DNA of 64,000 nucleotides from Saccharibacillus sp. O23 (GTDB lineage: Bacteria > Bacillota > Bacilli > Paenibacillales > Paenibacillaceae): NCBI RefSeq assembly GCF_002205895.1, contig NZ_NJDE01000007.1, positions 62,001 through 126,000 on the forward strand. Reading direction: 5' to 3'. This document shows, one piece after another, positions 50,446 through 59,681 of this stretch. Both the position numbers and the translations under genes were made by a program. Positions within the stretch are counted from its first letter, which is position 1, and every line of letters starts with the position of its first letter. The notes under the pieces are model-generated. The model worked only from the letters and a program-made list of their open reading frames with translations, searched no databases and was not told where the DNA came from.

Positions 50446-52176
50446 TTAATTATACGTCCATGGATTGCCGCTGAATTCGCGGTTTTCGCCTTTGCCGCAG
50501 GCGCTGCCGGAATCGTATTCGTCCCGGTAAATGGAACATTCGTCACGCAAAAATTTGCTGACTTGCCATTTGGACGTGGAAGAATTTTTCGTCATTACAT
50601 AAGTGTTCAAGTCAGCTTCGTATTTAGGAGTACCCTCTTCTTCGAAACCGAAAAGCTTAAAATATTTGATCTCATAAGAACGGTCGGAAAGCGCTTTGAT
50701 CGATTGGATGCCTGCGTTTTGAATAGGATCGACCATCTTCGGTTTATTTGCGTAATCGATCTCGATTCGTTTCAGCAAAGCTCCGTAGAAGTCGGAATCC
50801 GGATCGATATTCCCGCTGACAAGTCCGAAGTCGAGTTCGTTGACGGCGCGCGTATAATTGGTCTGATATTCGGATAGACCGCTTTGAACGTCAATCAGGG
50901 TCGAATCTGCTTTGCGAGTGAACACAAGGCTGCCGGTATGCGCGGCATACAGCGGAGCATTCAGATCAAGCGAGAGCGAAAAATCTTGTCCGCTATCGAC
51001 TCTCTGCGAAGGCGAATAGGTGATTTTGTACTGTTGGGTGTAACGCGCGAAGACATTAGAATAGATTTCCTTCAGTTCCTCCCGCAGATCGTCTTGTTCG
51101 GAGATCGTGTAAGATTGGCCGCCCGTTTGTGCCGCTATGTCTTCCAACGCGGTCTGTTTATCGCCGAATCCGACCGTATAGATCGGAATGCCTAACTGGC
51201 GCGACAGCGCAATGACGGATTGGGCGGAAGCTCCGTAACCGGAATCATAGCCGTCGGTGAACGCAATGATATATTTGGGCCCGTGCTGCAAATCGGTCGC
51301 GTAAAGCGCTTCGGTCAACGAATCGTATAGAGCGGTTTCTCCTCCGTCCGATTCCAGATTCCGAAGTTCGGCAGCGGCTTTTTCAAGGTCGAAAGTGAAC
51401 GGCAGGTCGGGAGACGAAGGGGCGTAACTCGAGAAAGACATCATGGCGAACTGGCCTTTCGCGTCCGAAGGGACGCTTTGGATAAAATCGGTCGCGGCGC
51501 TTCGGACCAAGTCGATCTTGCTTAAAAGGGTATCCGACGAAGCGGCTTCGTCCATACTGGCGCTTTTGTCGAGCACTAGATTGACACTGACGCTGTCATT
51601 ATCGAGCACCGGCGCAAATTCAGAGACCTCTTTGCCGTCGATGTTGAACATGGTTTTGTTAAGCTGATCGGAGTTCAGCGGCTGTTCAAGTTCTGGATCG
51701 GCGAATAGCGAGAAATAAACGTCCACTTTGCCTTGATCGTATTCGGCGGAATCGACTTGGTTGATGCGTATGTAGGCGGGAGAAGCCGCTTCTTTCTTTT
51801 CTGCGAGCGATTGGGCTGGAGCGGCAGATTCTTCGGAAGATGAATTCGAGAGCGGTTCTTGCTCGGCGGATACGATCGAACGGCCGGAAGAATTTGACGT
51901 TCCCGACTGCTGATTCCACAGCAAGAGGCTTAGCAAGACGACTAAAGCTCCGGTCGATAGAATGAGCCACTTACGTAAAGGGTTTTTTGCAGGTAAAGGA
52001 GGGTAGATCTCGCTGCTGCGTGCCAACTGCTCTGAAACCGGCAAGTCGGAGATTGCGTTTGGCGTCGGCTGCTTCTCTTGTACAGTTTGGGAATCGGGCA
52101 GCGACAAGGATTTCCCGCATGACGTACAGAAGCGAGAGTTTTCCGAAACTTGAGCGCCGCAATGGTGACAAAACAT
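50446..52176 (-). CDS. Zinc-ribbon, single-pass membrane, VWA-domain protein
   Basis: 576 residues. An N-terminal zinc ribbon (C3-x2-C6 ... C17-x2-C20), a disordered segment, one membrane helix (about 70-87, WLILSTGALVVLLSLLLW), a Ser/Glu-rich linker and an extracellular von Willebrand A domain with MIDAS DKSAS (203-207) and a later DGYDSG metal residue set. A C-terminal segment of unknown fold has Cys at about 548 and 558 that could form a disulphide. The start at 52176 is set by GGAG 8 nt upstream. Probably binds a partner outside the membrane; the co-transcribed amidase suggests wall-related work. Confidence 0.82.
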   Translation of the reverse strand: MFCHHCGAQVSENSRFCTSCGKSLSLPDSQTVQEKQPTPNAISDLPVSEQLARSSEIYPPLPAKNPLRKWLILSTGALVVLLSLLLWNQQSGTSNSSGRSIVSAEQEPLSNSSSEESAAPAQSLAEKKEAASPAYIRINQVDSAEYDQGKVDVYFSLFADPELEQPLNSDQLNKTMFNIDGKEVSEFAPVLDNDSVSVNLVLDKSASMDEAASSDTLLSKIDLVRSAATDFIQSVPSDAKGQFAMMSFSSYAPSSPDLPFTFDLEKAAAELRNLESDGGETALYDSLTEALYATDLQHGPKYIIAFTDGYDSGYGASAQSVIALSRQLGIPIYTVGFGDKQTALEDIAAQTGGQSYTISEQDDLREELKEIYSNVFARYTQQYKITYSPSQRVDSGQDFSLSLDLNAPLYAAHTGSLVFTRKADSTLIDVQSGLSEYQTNYTRAVNELDFGLVSGNIDPDSDFYGALLKRIEIDYANKPKMVDPIQNAGIQSIKALSDRSYEIKYFKLFGFEEEGTPKYEADLNTYVMTKNSSTSKWQVSKFLRDECSIYRDEYDSGSACGKGENREFSGNPWTYN

Positions 52177-52433
52177 TTCCATCACTCCTACATTTTCACT
52201 TGTTTTCTTATAGAGTATCATGGTTGAAGGTTGCTTACTATGTGGTTTTTTAAGAAGAATCGCCTAAAGTGGCAAGAAAAAGGATTTTATCTTGAACGAA
52301 TCGAAATCACGAGTTTCACGTTCCGATCGAGAGACGAATCGTCCGAAGGCGCTTTTGCTTGATATCCGTTTGCCTGTAAAATAAATGCTATAGATCATGC
52401 ATTCAAGCCGAAATCGCAGAACGGAGTGGACGA

Positions 52434-53996
52434 ATGAACGAAGAAGTATTCATCGGCAGGCTGCCGAGCGGTGCCGAAGGCAAAACGCTGCGCGAATGCG
52501 AAGACGCGCTGGACGGCGTCCCGGAATTGGAACGGCTGTCCGAACGCGTATGGCGGTACGAATCCGGAGGTCGGGAGATGAAGATCGAACTGATCCCCGA
52601 AGGATCGGCCTCGGGCAAAGCCCGCGTCGAACAACAGGCATCGCCGGAGCCGAATTCCTTCTTCGGCGCTCTGCATACCGAAGTCTCGGAAGACGCGCTG
52701 CGCGTTCGGGAAGCGGGCTGGGCGTACATGCAGCTTCGCCTGAAACTGGCGGGGCTGCTGGGCCTGGAGCTGCAAGACGCCCGAACCGGCGAGCGGTACC
52801 GGCCGGCCGATCCGGCGGATGTCGAGCCTCTGCCCGCGCTCAGCGCCGCAGTCGGCAAAGGCACGGTGCCCGCGAAACTGCTCTCGGGCACTCACGCCGT
52901 CGGGACCGAGCATTACCGTCCCAAAGCGAAGATGATCGCCAAAGACCAACCCCGTTCTTCTTATTCGGCTTTGGTCGCGCTCGGCGACGGGCGTGTGCTG
53001 CACGGCTACAAAGGCGGTCCTTACGTCAGCGACGTGCCCGGCATCCAGCTTCGCGAAGGCGATGCGCTTGACTGCCGCGAAGAATTGACGGGAACCGGCC
53101 GCGCGATCGTGCCGCGCGCGGACGGCGAAGCGATATTGACGGACGGCCCGCTGTCGCAAGGGCGCCGCGCCCATGCCGTCGTCTGCGGACTATCGCCTTT
53201 AGGCCTTCGCGGCGAACCGCCGCTTCCGTTATCTCCGCCTTTCGTTTGGGTGCCGGACACCGAAGCTTTTCTGGCCGCAGTGCCGAGAAAAAACACGAGC
53301 GAGCGGGATTTTCCGCACAGCCCGCCTTCCGCCGAAGTCGGCGGCGAGCGGCTGCTGATCTCGGACGAAGCCGTAGACGGGCATCCGTGGCTGCGCGGCG
53401 CGCTCGATCCCTCCCGGTACCTATTGGTCGAAGCCGATCTTCGTTCGCGCAGTTGGAGACCGGCGATCGGGCGGGAAGAATATGCGGAGATCTTCGGTTC
53501 TTATGAAGGTTCGGCGATCGAAGAGTTGGCGCAGTCTCCGGACGGACGACGGTTATACGTGTCGGACGGATATCAGAAAGTCGCCTGCTTCGACCGGGCG
53601 GAATCGGCTTTCGTGTGGTCCGCGAATCTGGGCGAGAGCGCGCGGGTCTACGATCTGGCGCTCAGTCCGTGCGGCAAATATTTGGCGGCGGTCGGACTGG
53701 CCGACGATGACGGACGTGCGGAGTCGCTGTCTCTGCTGCATGCGGATCGCGGCGATTTCGTTTATCGGCTGCCGACTTACGGCACGTTCCGCAGCTTCGC
53801 GTATACCGCAAGCTGGCATCCGAACGGCCGTTATCTGGCGGTCGGGCTGGCGAACGGAACGGTGATCGAGATCGGTTTGGACGGAGAAGCGCGTCATTTT
53901 GCAGGTCTGAAAGGCGGAATTACCGCGATCTGCTTCCAACAGGAACGGATGCTCGTCACCGGCGCGGAGAAAGCGGTTCGGGCATGGAGTCTTTGA
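52434..53996 (+). CDS. Uncharacterised protein with WD40-like C-terminal repeats
   Basis: 520 residues, soluble, no signal peptide. The first 300 residues match no family I can name. The last 160 contain WD40/beta-propeller-like segments: IEELAQSPDGRRLYVSDGYQ, VYDLALSPCGKYLAAVGLAD, ASWHPNGRYLAVGLANGTVI, GGITAICFQQERMLVTGAEK. Repeats of this type usually give a protein-binding surface. The next gene on the same strand starts 33 nt after its stop codon, suggesting cotranscription. Confidence 0.6.
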   Translation: MNEEVFIGRLPSGAEGKTLRECEDALDGVPELERLSERVWRYESGGREMKIELIPEGSASGKARVEQQASPEPNSFFGALHTEVSEDALRVREAGWAYMQLRLKLAGLLGLELQDARTGERYRPADPADVEPLPALSAAVGKGTVPAKLLSGTHAVGTEHYRPKAKMIAKDQPRSSYSALVALGDGRVLHGYKGGPYVSDVPGIQLREGDALDCREELTGTGRAIVPRADGEAILTDGPLSQGRRAHAVVCGLSPLGLRGEPPLPLSPPFVWVPDTEAFLAAVPRKNTSERDFPHSPPSAEVGGERLLISDEAVDGHPWLRGALDPSRYLLVEADLRSRSWRPAIGREEYAEIFGSYEGSAIEELAQSPDGRRLYVSDGYQKVACFDRAESAFVWSANLGESARVYDLALSPCGKYLAAVGLADDDGRAESLSLLHADRGDFVYRLPTYGTFRSFAYTASWHPNGRYLAVGLANGTVIEIGLDGEARHFAGLKGGITAICFQQERMLVTGAEKAVRAWSL

Positions 53997-54028
53997 GAAT
54001 CTAACGACACCGCAAAAGGAGGCATAAC

Positions 54029-55039
54029 ATGGGACACCGAGCCAATCTGGTCATCGTGCGCGAAGGAAATTACGAGCTGTACTACAATCACTGGTGCGCG
54101 ATCACGATGCCCGAAGACCTTTTTTGGGGAGAACATGAAGGTCTTCGTTTTATCGAAATGCAGAAAAGGGTCGGTCCGCAGGAGTGGTTGGACGACGTGT
54201 GGGCGGAAGGCGGCGCGTTGATGGATCTGGATCGCCGCCGGCTGCTGCTGTTCGGCGGGGAAAATATCAAATACGATATTTTGCTGCAAAGGCTGTATCT
54301 GAAACTGACGGCGTTTACGTGGCCGGGATGGGACGTGCAGTGGGCCTACGAGGGAATCGCCGAATTGGCGAATGCTGCCGGTTACCCGGGCGAGAGGCTC
54401 AGAGAACGGCAGACGGGCAAACGTTCCGTTCCCGCGATCGAGCCGCTCGATAATCCGGAGTGGGCGACGGTCGCGATCAGCGTGCGGCATGCCGACGGGA
54501 CTTTGCGGATTTACGCCAGCGATACGTTTACGGAGAGCTTTTTGGAAGGCGGGCCGGAACCGCTGCTGCATGCCGATCCGGCGCTCGCGTATTCGGAGCT
54601 GGACTGGAATACGTTGACCGACAGTTTTCCCACGGCCGGATTGCATCTGGACGAAGTGGAGCGGCGGATGGAGTTCTGGCGCGCGAACCCGGATACGTTC
54701 TTCGAACCGGAACCGGTCTGGTCCGGTTGGGAAGTCTCGGATCTGCGCGACGGTTACGAACGCCAGCTCGAGCTGACCGAAGGAAGGCTGCTTCTTCCGC
54801 AGCCGGACCGCGAAGCGCTGTTGGAACAGTTGAAACGAAGCTTGCTGAGGGAAGTCGGCAGCGGAAGCGATACGGTGCTGGAAGTGCTGCGCGTCCACGC
54901 CGAACAAGGCAAAGAAGTTCAGATCAATCCCGCCGTGTTCGACGAAGAGCGTCCCGCGTTCGATGGTGCCGATCGGGAGCGGGTGCTTAACGAGGCGATT
55001 CGGCGGCTGAAGGAAGCGGAACCCGAGAGTCTGTCGTAG
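54029..55039 (+). CDS. Uncharacterised protein starting MGHRANLVIV
   Basis: 336 residues, soluble. The start GHRANLVIVREGNYELYYNH and the segment WLDDVWAEGGALMDLDRRRL recur in hypothetical proteins of actinobacteria, myxobacteria and bacilli that I remember as a family without known role. AAAGGAGG lies upstream. Paired with the WD40-like gene and followed by a terminator, so the two form a unit. Confidence 0.6.
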   Translation: MGHRANLVIVREGNYELYYNHWCAITMPEDLFWGEHEGLRFIEMQKRVGPQEWLDDVWAEGGALMDLDRRRLLLFGGENIKYDILLQRLYLKLTAFTWPGWDVQWAYEGIAELANAAGYPGERLRERQTGKRSVPAIEPLDNPEWATVAISVRHADGTLRIYASDTFTESFLEGGPEPLLHADPALAYSELDWNTLTDSFPTAGLHLDEVERRMEFWRANPDTFFEPEPVWSGWEVSDLRDGYERQLELTEGRLLLPQPDREALLEQLKRSLLREVGSGSDTVLEVLRVHAEQGKEVQINPAVFDEERPAFDGADRERVLNEAIRRLKEAEPESLS

Positions 55040-55172
55040 ACAGAGAAGACAGAGGGAACGAGCAGACGCGAAATGACTTTCGAGCAGGTCCAGATCGAGA
55101 ACGGAAATTCGGCTCGATCGGCGGCAGACGCCGCGTCGGATCGAGGCGGCTTGCTCCGTGACGCTCGTCACC

Positions 55173-55206
55173 AAAAAAGGCGAACCCTCGGCGGGTTCGC
55201 CTTTTT
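55173..55206. terminator. Bidirectional terminator before the sensor kinase gene end
   Basis: Stem GGCGAACCC / GGGTTCGCC, loop TCGGC, A run on the left and T run on the right; serves both the 54029 gene and the convergent kinase gene. Confidence 0.93.
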
Positions 55207-55281
55207 AGCCTTCATTCTATCCTGCTTCAGCCTTGTCTATCCGCTGTTATCCGTCCGTTCGCTCTTACCCGCGAGCGGCGC

Positions 55282-56721
55282 TCAGATCGGCGGTTCCTGC
55301 TCGGCGGCTTCGGCTTTCTCCGCGGAATCGTCGACCGCCAGCGGAAGCGTGACGGTCACGGTCGTGCCGACGCCGTATTCGCTTTCGATCTTGAGGCGGC
55401 CGCCGTGCAGGCGGACGATCTCTTTGCTGATCGCAAGACCGAGGCCGCTGCCGGACATCTTCGAACTGCCTTTGTAGAAACGCTGTCCGATCCGTTCCAG
55501 ATCTTCGGCCGGGATGCCTTCGCCGTCGTCTTGTACCGCGACATGCACTTCCAGATCTTTGCGCGAAGCGACCATGCGGATCTCGCCGTTGGGATCGGAG
55601 AACTTGATCGCGTTATCGATCAGATTGACGAACACCTGCTTCAGCCGGTTCAGGTCGGCGTGCATCGGCAGCGGCTCGTCGGACAGCTTGGTCAGCAGCA
55701 CCACGCCGCGCTTGTTGCTCGCCATGCTGTATTGCAGGTCGAGCTGCGACAGCAGATTGTTGAGATCGACGGGAACGGAGCGCATCCGAATCTCTCCGGC
55801 TTGGTATTTGGAGAAGTCGAGCAGGTCTTCCACCAGTCCGATCAAACGGTTCGTCTCGCCGGTGATCACGTTCAGGCCCAACATCGTCGTTTCTTCGTCG
55901 TCCAGTCCGCCGATGACCAGCGTTTCGCCCCAACCTTTGATCGAGGTCAGCGGCGTGCGCAGTTCGTGCGAGACGGTGGAGATGAAGTCGTTTTTCATCT
56001 TTTCGCTTTTCGCCAATTCTTCGTTCATATGGTTCAGCGAATCGGTAAGCATGCCGACTTCGTCGTCGTGTTTGCGGACGGCCTTCGCGGTGAAATCTCC
56101 GGTCGCCATTTTGCGGGAAATGGCGGTCAGTTCTTTGATCGGTCCCACGATGCGCCGCGCGATGATCAGACTGAGCGCGAAACCGAGCAGCAGCATGGCC
56201 GCTCCGATTCCGATCGCCCAGCCGATCAGTTTGGCGACTTCGCGGTACAGCGGTTCGGTCGAGACCGAAAACCGCAGCGTGCCGATCACTTCGCCGTAGC
56301 TGACGAGCGGGCTGGATACCGCCATGATGCGCTGCTTGAACGCTTTCGAATAACCGGAGTAGCTGCCGACCCCGCCCTGCTGCGCGACGCGAACGTCGGG
56401 CGTGCGCGTGCGGCGGGAAGAAGAAAACCCGTACGAGTCCACGACCGTTCGGCCTTGCAGATCCAATACCTCGACGCGGCTGCTCTCGCCCGGGACGAGG
56501 TTCTCCAGAATGTAGCGGGCGCGTTCGTTCAGCGTGTAGCCTTCCATGAATTGGTTGGACAACGTAGCGGCCGTGACGGCCCGCGATTGAACGATCTGGC
56601 GCGCGCTGTCGAAATAATAGGTCGAGACGGCCGCGGCGAAGACGGCTTCGAGCAGCAGGATGATCGTCAGCAGCAGCAGGCCGATCTGAAGCAGCAGACG
56701 ACCTCTAATGCTTTTCAACAT
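55282..56721 (-). CDS. Sensor histidine kinase with extracytoplasmic sensor domain
   Basis: 479 residues. TM1 about 8-34, extracellular domain about 35-163 (likely PAS/Cache-like), TM2 164-188, HAMP 189-241, HisKA with phosphoryl-accepting H252 in STVSHELRTPLTSIKGWGE, then HATPase_c with N box and G boxes (NLIDNAIKFSDPNGEI, DDGEGIP, GSGLGLAISKEI). No cognate response regulator is next to it; the upstream gene is an overlapping lipoprotein instead. Its start codon overlaps the lipoprotein stop codon by 17 nt, so translation is coupled. Confidence 0.92.
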   Translation of the reverse strand: MLKSIRGRLLLQIGLLLLTIILLLEAVFAAAVSTYYFDSARQIVQSRAVTAATLSNQFMEGYTLNERARYILENLVPGESSRVEVLDLQGRTVVDSYGFSSSRRTRTPDVRVAQQGGVGSYSGYSKAFKQRIMAVSSPLVSYGEVIGTLRFSVSTEPLYREVAKLIGWAIGIGAAMLLLGFALSLIIARRIVGPIKELTAISRKMATGDFTAKAVRKHDDEVGMLTDSLNHMNEELAKSEKMKNDFISTVSHELRTPLTSIKGWGETLVIGGLDDEETTMLGLNVITGETNRLIGLVEDLLDFSKYQAGEIRMRSVPVDLNNLLSQLDLQYSMASNKRGVVLLTKLSDEPLPMHADLNRLKQVFVNLIDNAIKFSDPNGEIRMVASRKDLEVHVAVQDDGEGIPAEDLERIGQRFYKGSSKMSGSGLGLAISKEIVRLHGGRLKIESEYGVGTTVTVTLPLAVDDSAEKAEAAEQEPPI

Positions 56722-58228
56722 CGGATTCCGCCCCCTCTTCTTCGACGGTCTCGATGCCGGTCATCGCGCGGACTTCGGCTTCGGTCGGCATCAGTTCGGC
56801 GTATTGTTTCGCTTGCTCGCCGCTCAGGCCGGCATTGCCTTCGGGGAGCAAAGCCAGCGTCACCGTAGCCGGGCTGCCGGGCAGCGTTTGAGCGGCGCCG
56901 TTCAATACGATGTAGCGGCCTTCGCGGCTGTCCAGCATCGGTTGAAGCTGCATCCACTCGGCGGTCGTCATCTGGCGCAGCGTCAGCAGCGGAGCTTCGA
57001 TATCGGTTGCGTTTTCGCCTTCGGTCGTCTCGGATTCGTTCTCCGAGAGAGGCGCGTAGAGGAAACGCATCTCGCTGGACTCTTGATCGTTCTCGGTCTT
57101 CGGCGGTTCGACTTCGTAGAATCCGGTCCAGCGTTTCGGAATGCGCAGGTCGTAACCCCACTGCCAGAGGCGGTCCTCCACGAAAATCATCTCGCGATCG
57201 CCGTCCCAACGGTAATAGGAATCGGTCCAGAGCTTCGGCGAAGCCGAGTCGGATTCCGCGGTCGGGATCGGATTCGGCAGTACGACTTCCGTGATCCCGT
57301 CTCCGTCGATGTCCCGGCTGTCTACCGGATAATCGATCCACCATTTGTTTTCGGTCGCCGTCAGATCGGAATCGGAATCCGGCGGGCCGAGCTTCAGATT
57401 TTCTCTGTAGGCGCGCCGATCGTAGCTTTCCGACGGGAGCGAGAGGACATTGGCGAATTTCCCGTTCTTCCAAGCGACCAGTATCGAATAACCGGAACGC
57501 GTGGAACCCAGAACTTGGGCGAACAGCCCGTTCTGCTTCGCGGAAGCTCGGCCGATCCGGATGTTGAGCACCGTTCCGTCCGTTCGGTTGTCGGACAGCA
57601 GGCCCAGCTTGCCGTTCTTGACTCCGACGATTTCGATGCGCGAACGCGAATTTTCGGCGTCGCCGCCGGGCGGAACGACGGCGATCTGGCTCAGTCCGCT
57701 GCCGATCAGGTCGCCGACCGCGATCTGATCGTACGAACTCTGATAGATCGAACGGGTCTTGCCGCCGGAATAAGCGTAGACATGCAGTTCTTTCGGCAGT
57801 CCGACGCCTCCGCCTTCGTAGCCCAGCAGCAGGTCCGACGAAGATGAATCGGTTAACGGCTTGATCCCCAGATAATCGAGATTGATGCCGCTTCCGGTGA
57901 TCTGGTCGGCTTTTTGCCAAGCGCCTTTCGACTGCTTCAGAATCAGTACGTTGATCTCGTAATCGGTATCGGGCTTCTTATAGGAAACGATCAGTTCTTC
58001 CGTTCCGTCCCCGTCCAGATCGGCCAGACGGATCGCGCTTCCCTGATCGGATTGGTCCGGCGTCGTAAGCTGATAACCGGCCGGCAGAAAAGGCTGCACG
58101 GCGCGGTAGAGCGACTGTTCTTCGTTGGCGAGATTGGGAGCATGGAGCAGGTCCCCCGGCGACGCGATCCGTCCGCATCCGCCGGCGATCAAGAGGGACA
58201 GCAAGCCGGCGATTTTCAGTGCTTTCAT
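56705..58228 (-). CDS. FG-GAP/VCBS-like repeat lipoprotein
   Basis: 507 residues. Lipobox LIAGGC (C18). Calcium-loop-like repeats typical of FG-GAP/VCBS propellers: RLADLDGDGTEELIVSY, VGDLIGSGLSQIAVVPPG, SRDIDGDGITEVVLPN. The C-terminal third is Glu/Asp rich. Exported and membrane-anchored, it overlaps the following sensor kinase by 17 nt, which makes it a candidate accessory sensing protein. AAGGAG lies 8 nt before the ATG. Confidence 0.8.
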   Translation of the reverse strand: MKALKIAGLLSLLIAGGCGRIASPGDLLHAPNLANEEQSLYRAVQPFLPAGYQLTTPDQSDQGSAIRLADLDGDGTEELIVSYKKPDTDYEINVLILKQSKGAWQKADQITGSGINLDYLGIKPLTDSSSSDLLLGYEGGGVGLPKELHVYAYSGGKTRSIYQSSYDQIAVGDLIGSGLSQIAVVPPGGDAENSRSRIEIVGVKNGKLGLLSDNRTDGTVLNIRIGRASAKQNGLFAQVLGSTRSGYSILVAWKNGKFANVLSLPSESYDRRAYRENLKLGPPDSDSDLTATENKWWIDYPVDSRDIDGDGITEVVLPNPIPTAESDSASPKLWTDSYYRWDGDREMIFVEDRLWQWGYDLRIPKRWTGFYEVEPPKTENDQESSEMRFLYAPLSENESETTEGENATDIEAPLLTLRQMTTAEWMQLQPMLDSREGRYIVLNGAAQTLPGSPATVTLALLPEGNAGLSGEQAKQYAELMPTEAEVRAMTGIETVEEEGAESDVEKH

Positions 58229-58370
58229 GAGCGTTTCTCCTTAACGTGACGAGGCTATTTAATCCGCGTTTGCTGCGGCGGAGTAAGCGAAAAATAATAA
58301 GGCGGCGGTTCATTTTCGCAAGTAAACGGGCGGAGGTCAAGGAGAAATTGCGGCGAACGCGCAAACGCCG

Positions 58371-58396
58371 AAAACACCTGCCGGAAGGCAGGCGTT
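58371..58396 (-). terminator. Terminator of the siderophore-binding lipoprotein gene
   Basis: Minus strand: AACGCCTGCC, loop TTCC, GGCAGGTGTT (one G-U pair), then TTTT. It lies 59 nt after the stop codon of the binding-protein gene. Confidence 0.8.
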
Positions 58397-58454
58397 CGAA
58401 CGAACGGGAGAGCGGAATCGCAACCGGTCGGGAAAGCTCTGAAAAAGGCCGAAA

Positions 58455-59513
58455 TCAAGGTTTGACCAGACGCAGCACGTCTTCGATCTGCATGCGGTTG
58501 GCGATGGCACCGGCCGCGAGCCAGTAGTTGTTTTCGACCGGATAGGCATGTCCCGCTTTGACGGCCGGCAGGTTCTTCCACAGTTCGCTTCCCAGCACGC
58601 GGTCGGCGTTCGCTTTCGCGTCTTCGCCTTGTACCGTATAGAAAATATAATCGGCGTCGAGATCCGGCAGCGCCTCCATCGACAGCGTAATGAAGTTCTC
58701 CCAAGCTTGTTCTTTGACCATCGGGTGCGGAGTCAATCCCAGATCGCCGTACAGCGTCGCGCCGCTGAAATAAGTGCCGTCCATCAGCGTGATTTCTTTC
58801 GGTTTGATCCGGATCGTGGCGAACGTCTTGCCTTCGACGATCGGAGCCAGTTCGCTGCGCGCCCTAGTCACCAGGGCGTCGTAGTCGGCGATCGCACGGT
58901 CGGCTTCGGCGGTCTTGCCGAGCAGATCGCCGAGTTCCGAGAGAGTGCCTTTCCAATCGCCGGCCGCGTCTTGGAACACGTAGGTCGGCGCGATCTTGGC
59001 GTCCCGTTCGTACGCGCCGTCGGCGCCCATCTCGGAACTGTACAGCACGATCAGGTCCGGCTGCGCGGCCAAGATCTGCTCCGAATTTTCGCCGGCGGAA
59101 AAGTCGATCTTCGGCACGTCTCGAAGCTGCGGTTCCAAGTATTCCTGCACCAACGGTCCGAGCGACCATTTCAGCACCGGTTTGACGCCGAGCGTCAGCA
59201 GCGCGTCTTCCATATAAGGCGCATAGACGCGTTCCGGCTGCTTGTCGAGCGTCGTCTCGCCCAGCGCGTGTTTGACCGTTCGCGGATATACGACCGCGGA
59301 CGCCGAAGCATCGCTGCCCGAAGTCTGTCCGGATGCCGCAGCGGAAGATTCTTCGCCCGAAGCCGTTTCCGCCGCGGACGAATTTTGCGCGGACGTTTGT
59401 TTCGCGTCCGCCGCAGGATTCGCTTCGCTTGAAGGTTGGCTGCCGCAGGCCGTCGCGAGCAGCGAGACGGTCAGCAAAAGGCCGAGCAGAAGCGGTCGTT
59501 TACATAACAACAT
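58455..59513 (-). CDS. Iron(III)-siderophore ABC transporter binding lipoprotein
   Basis: 352 residues. Lipobox LATACG (C23), a 50-residue Ser/Ala-rich spacer, then the FecB/FhuD (PBP class III) fold: LGETTLDKQPERVYAPYMED, ALLTLGVKPV, ILAAQPDLIVL, LSELGDLLGKTAEADRAIAD and the NYWLAAGAIANRMQIEDVLR end. It would capture a ferric siderophore and hand it to membrane permeases that are not in this window. AGGGGG lies upstream. A Fur box and a Btr-like regulator gene lie directly upstream on the same strand. Confidence 0.9.
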   Translation of the reverse strand: MLLCKRPLLLGLLLTVSLLATACGSQPSSEANPAADAKQTSAQNSSAAETASGEESSAAASGQTSGSDASASAVVYPRTVKHALGETTLDKQPERVYAPYMEDALLTLGVKPVLKWSLGPLVQEYLEPQLRDVPKIDFSAGENSEQILAAQPDLIVLYSSEMGADGAYERDAKIAPTYVFQDAAGDWKGTLSELGDLLGKTAEADRAIADYDALVTRARSELAPIVEGKTFATIRIKPKEITLMDGTYFSGATLYGDLGLTPHPMVKEQAWENFITLSMEALPDLDADYIFYTVQGEDAKANADRVLGSELWKNLPAVKAGHAYPVENNYWLAAGAIANRMQIEDVLRLVKP

Positions 59514-59541
59514 GATCGATTTCCCCCTTGGAACTTGTTAT

Positions 59542-59556
59542 TGATAACAGTTCTCA
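59542..59556. promoter_or_regulatory. Fur box
   Basis: 7-1-7 palindrome TGATAAC-A-GTTCTCA (one mismatched pair), near the Bacillus Fur consensus TGATAAT-n-ATTATCA. It is 29 nt upstream of the siderophore-binding lipoprotein, where it would block transcription in iron-replete cells. Confidence 0.75.
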
Positions 59557-59681
59557 TTCAATAGTCCACATCTTATCATCCGTCCGCGGCCCGCGCCAGA
59601 ACGGATTGTGCGGAGTTTGCAAGGGAGAATCGTGCGGTCCGATGGTGCGGTCCGATCGTGAGCCGCGGCGCGAAACGAAGA

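Noticed and set aside
59631..59660. Tandem GTGCGGTCCGAT repeat downstream of the AraC-type gene
   Set aside because: Only two short copies in a gene end region, no link to a promoter or a known signal; likely chance duplication.
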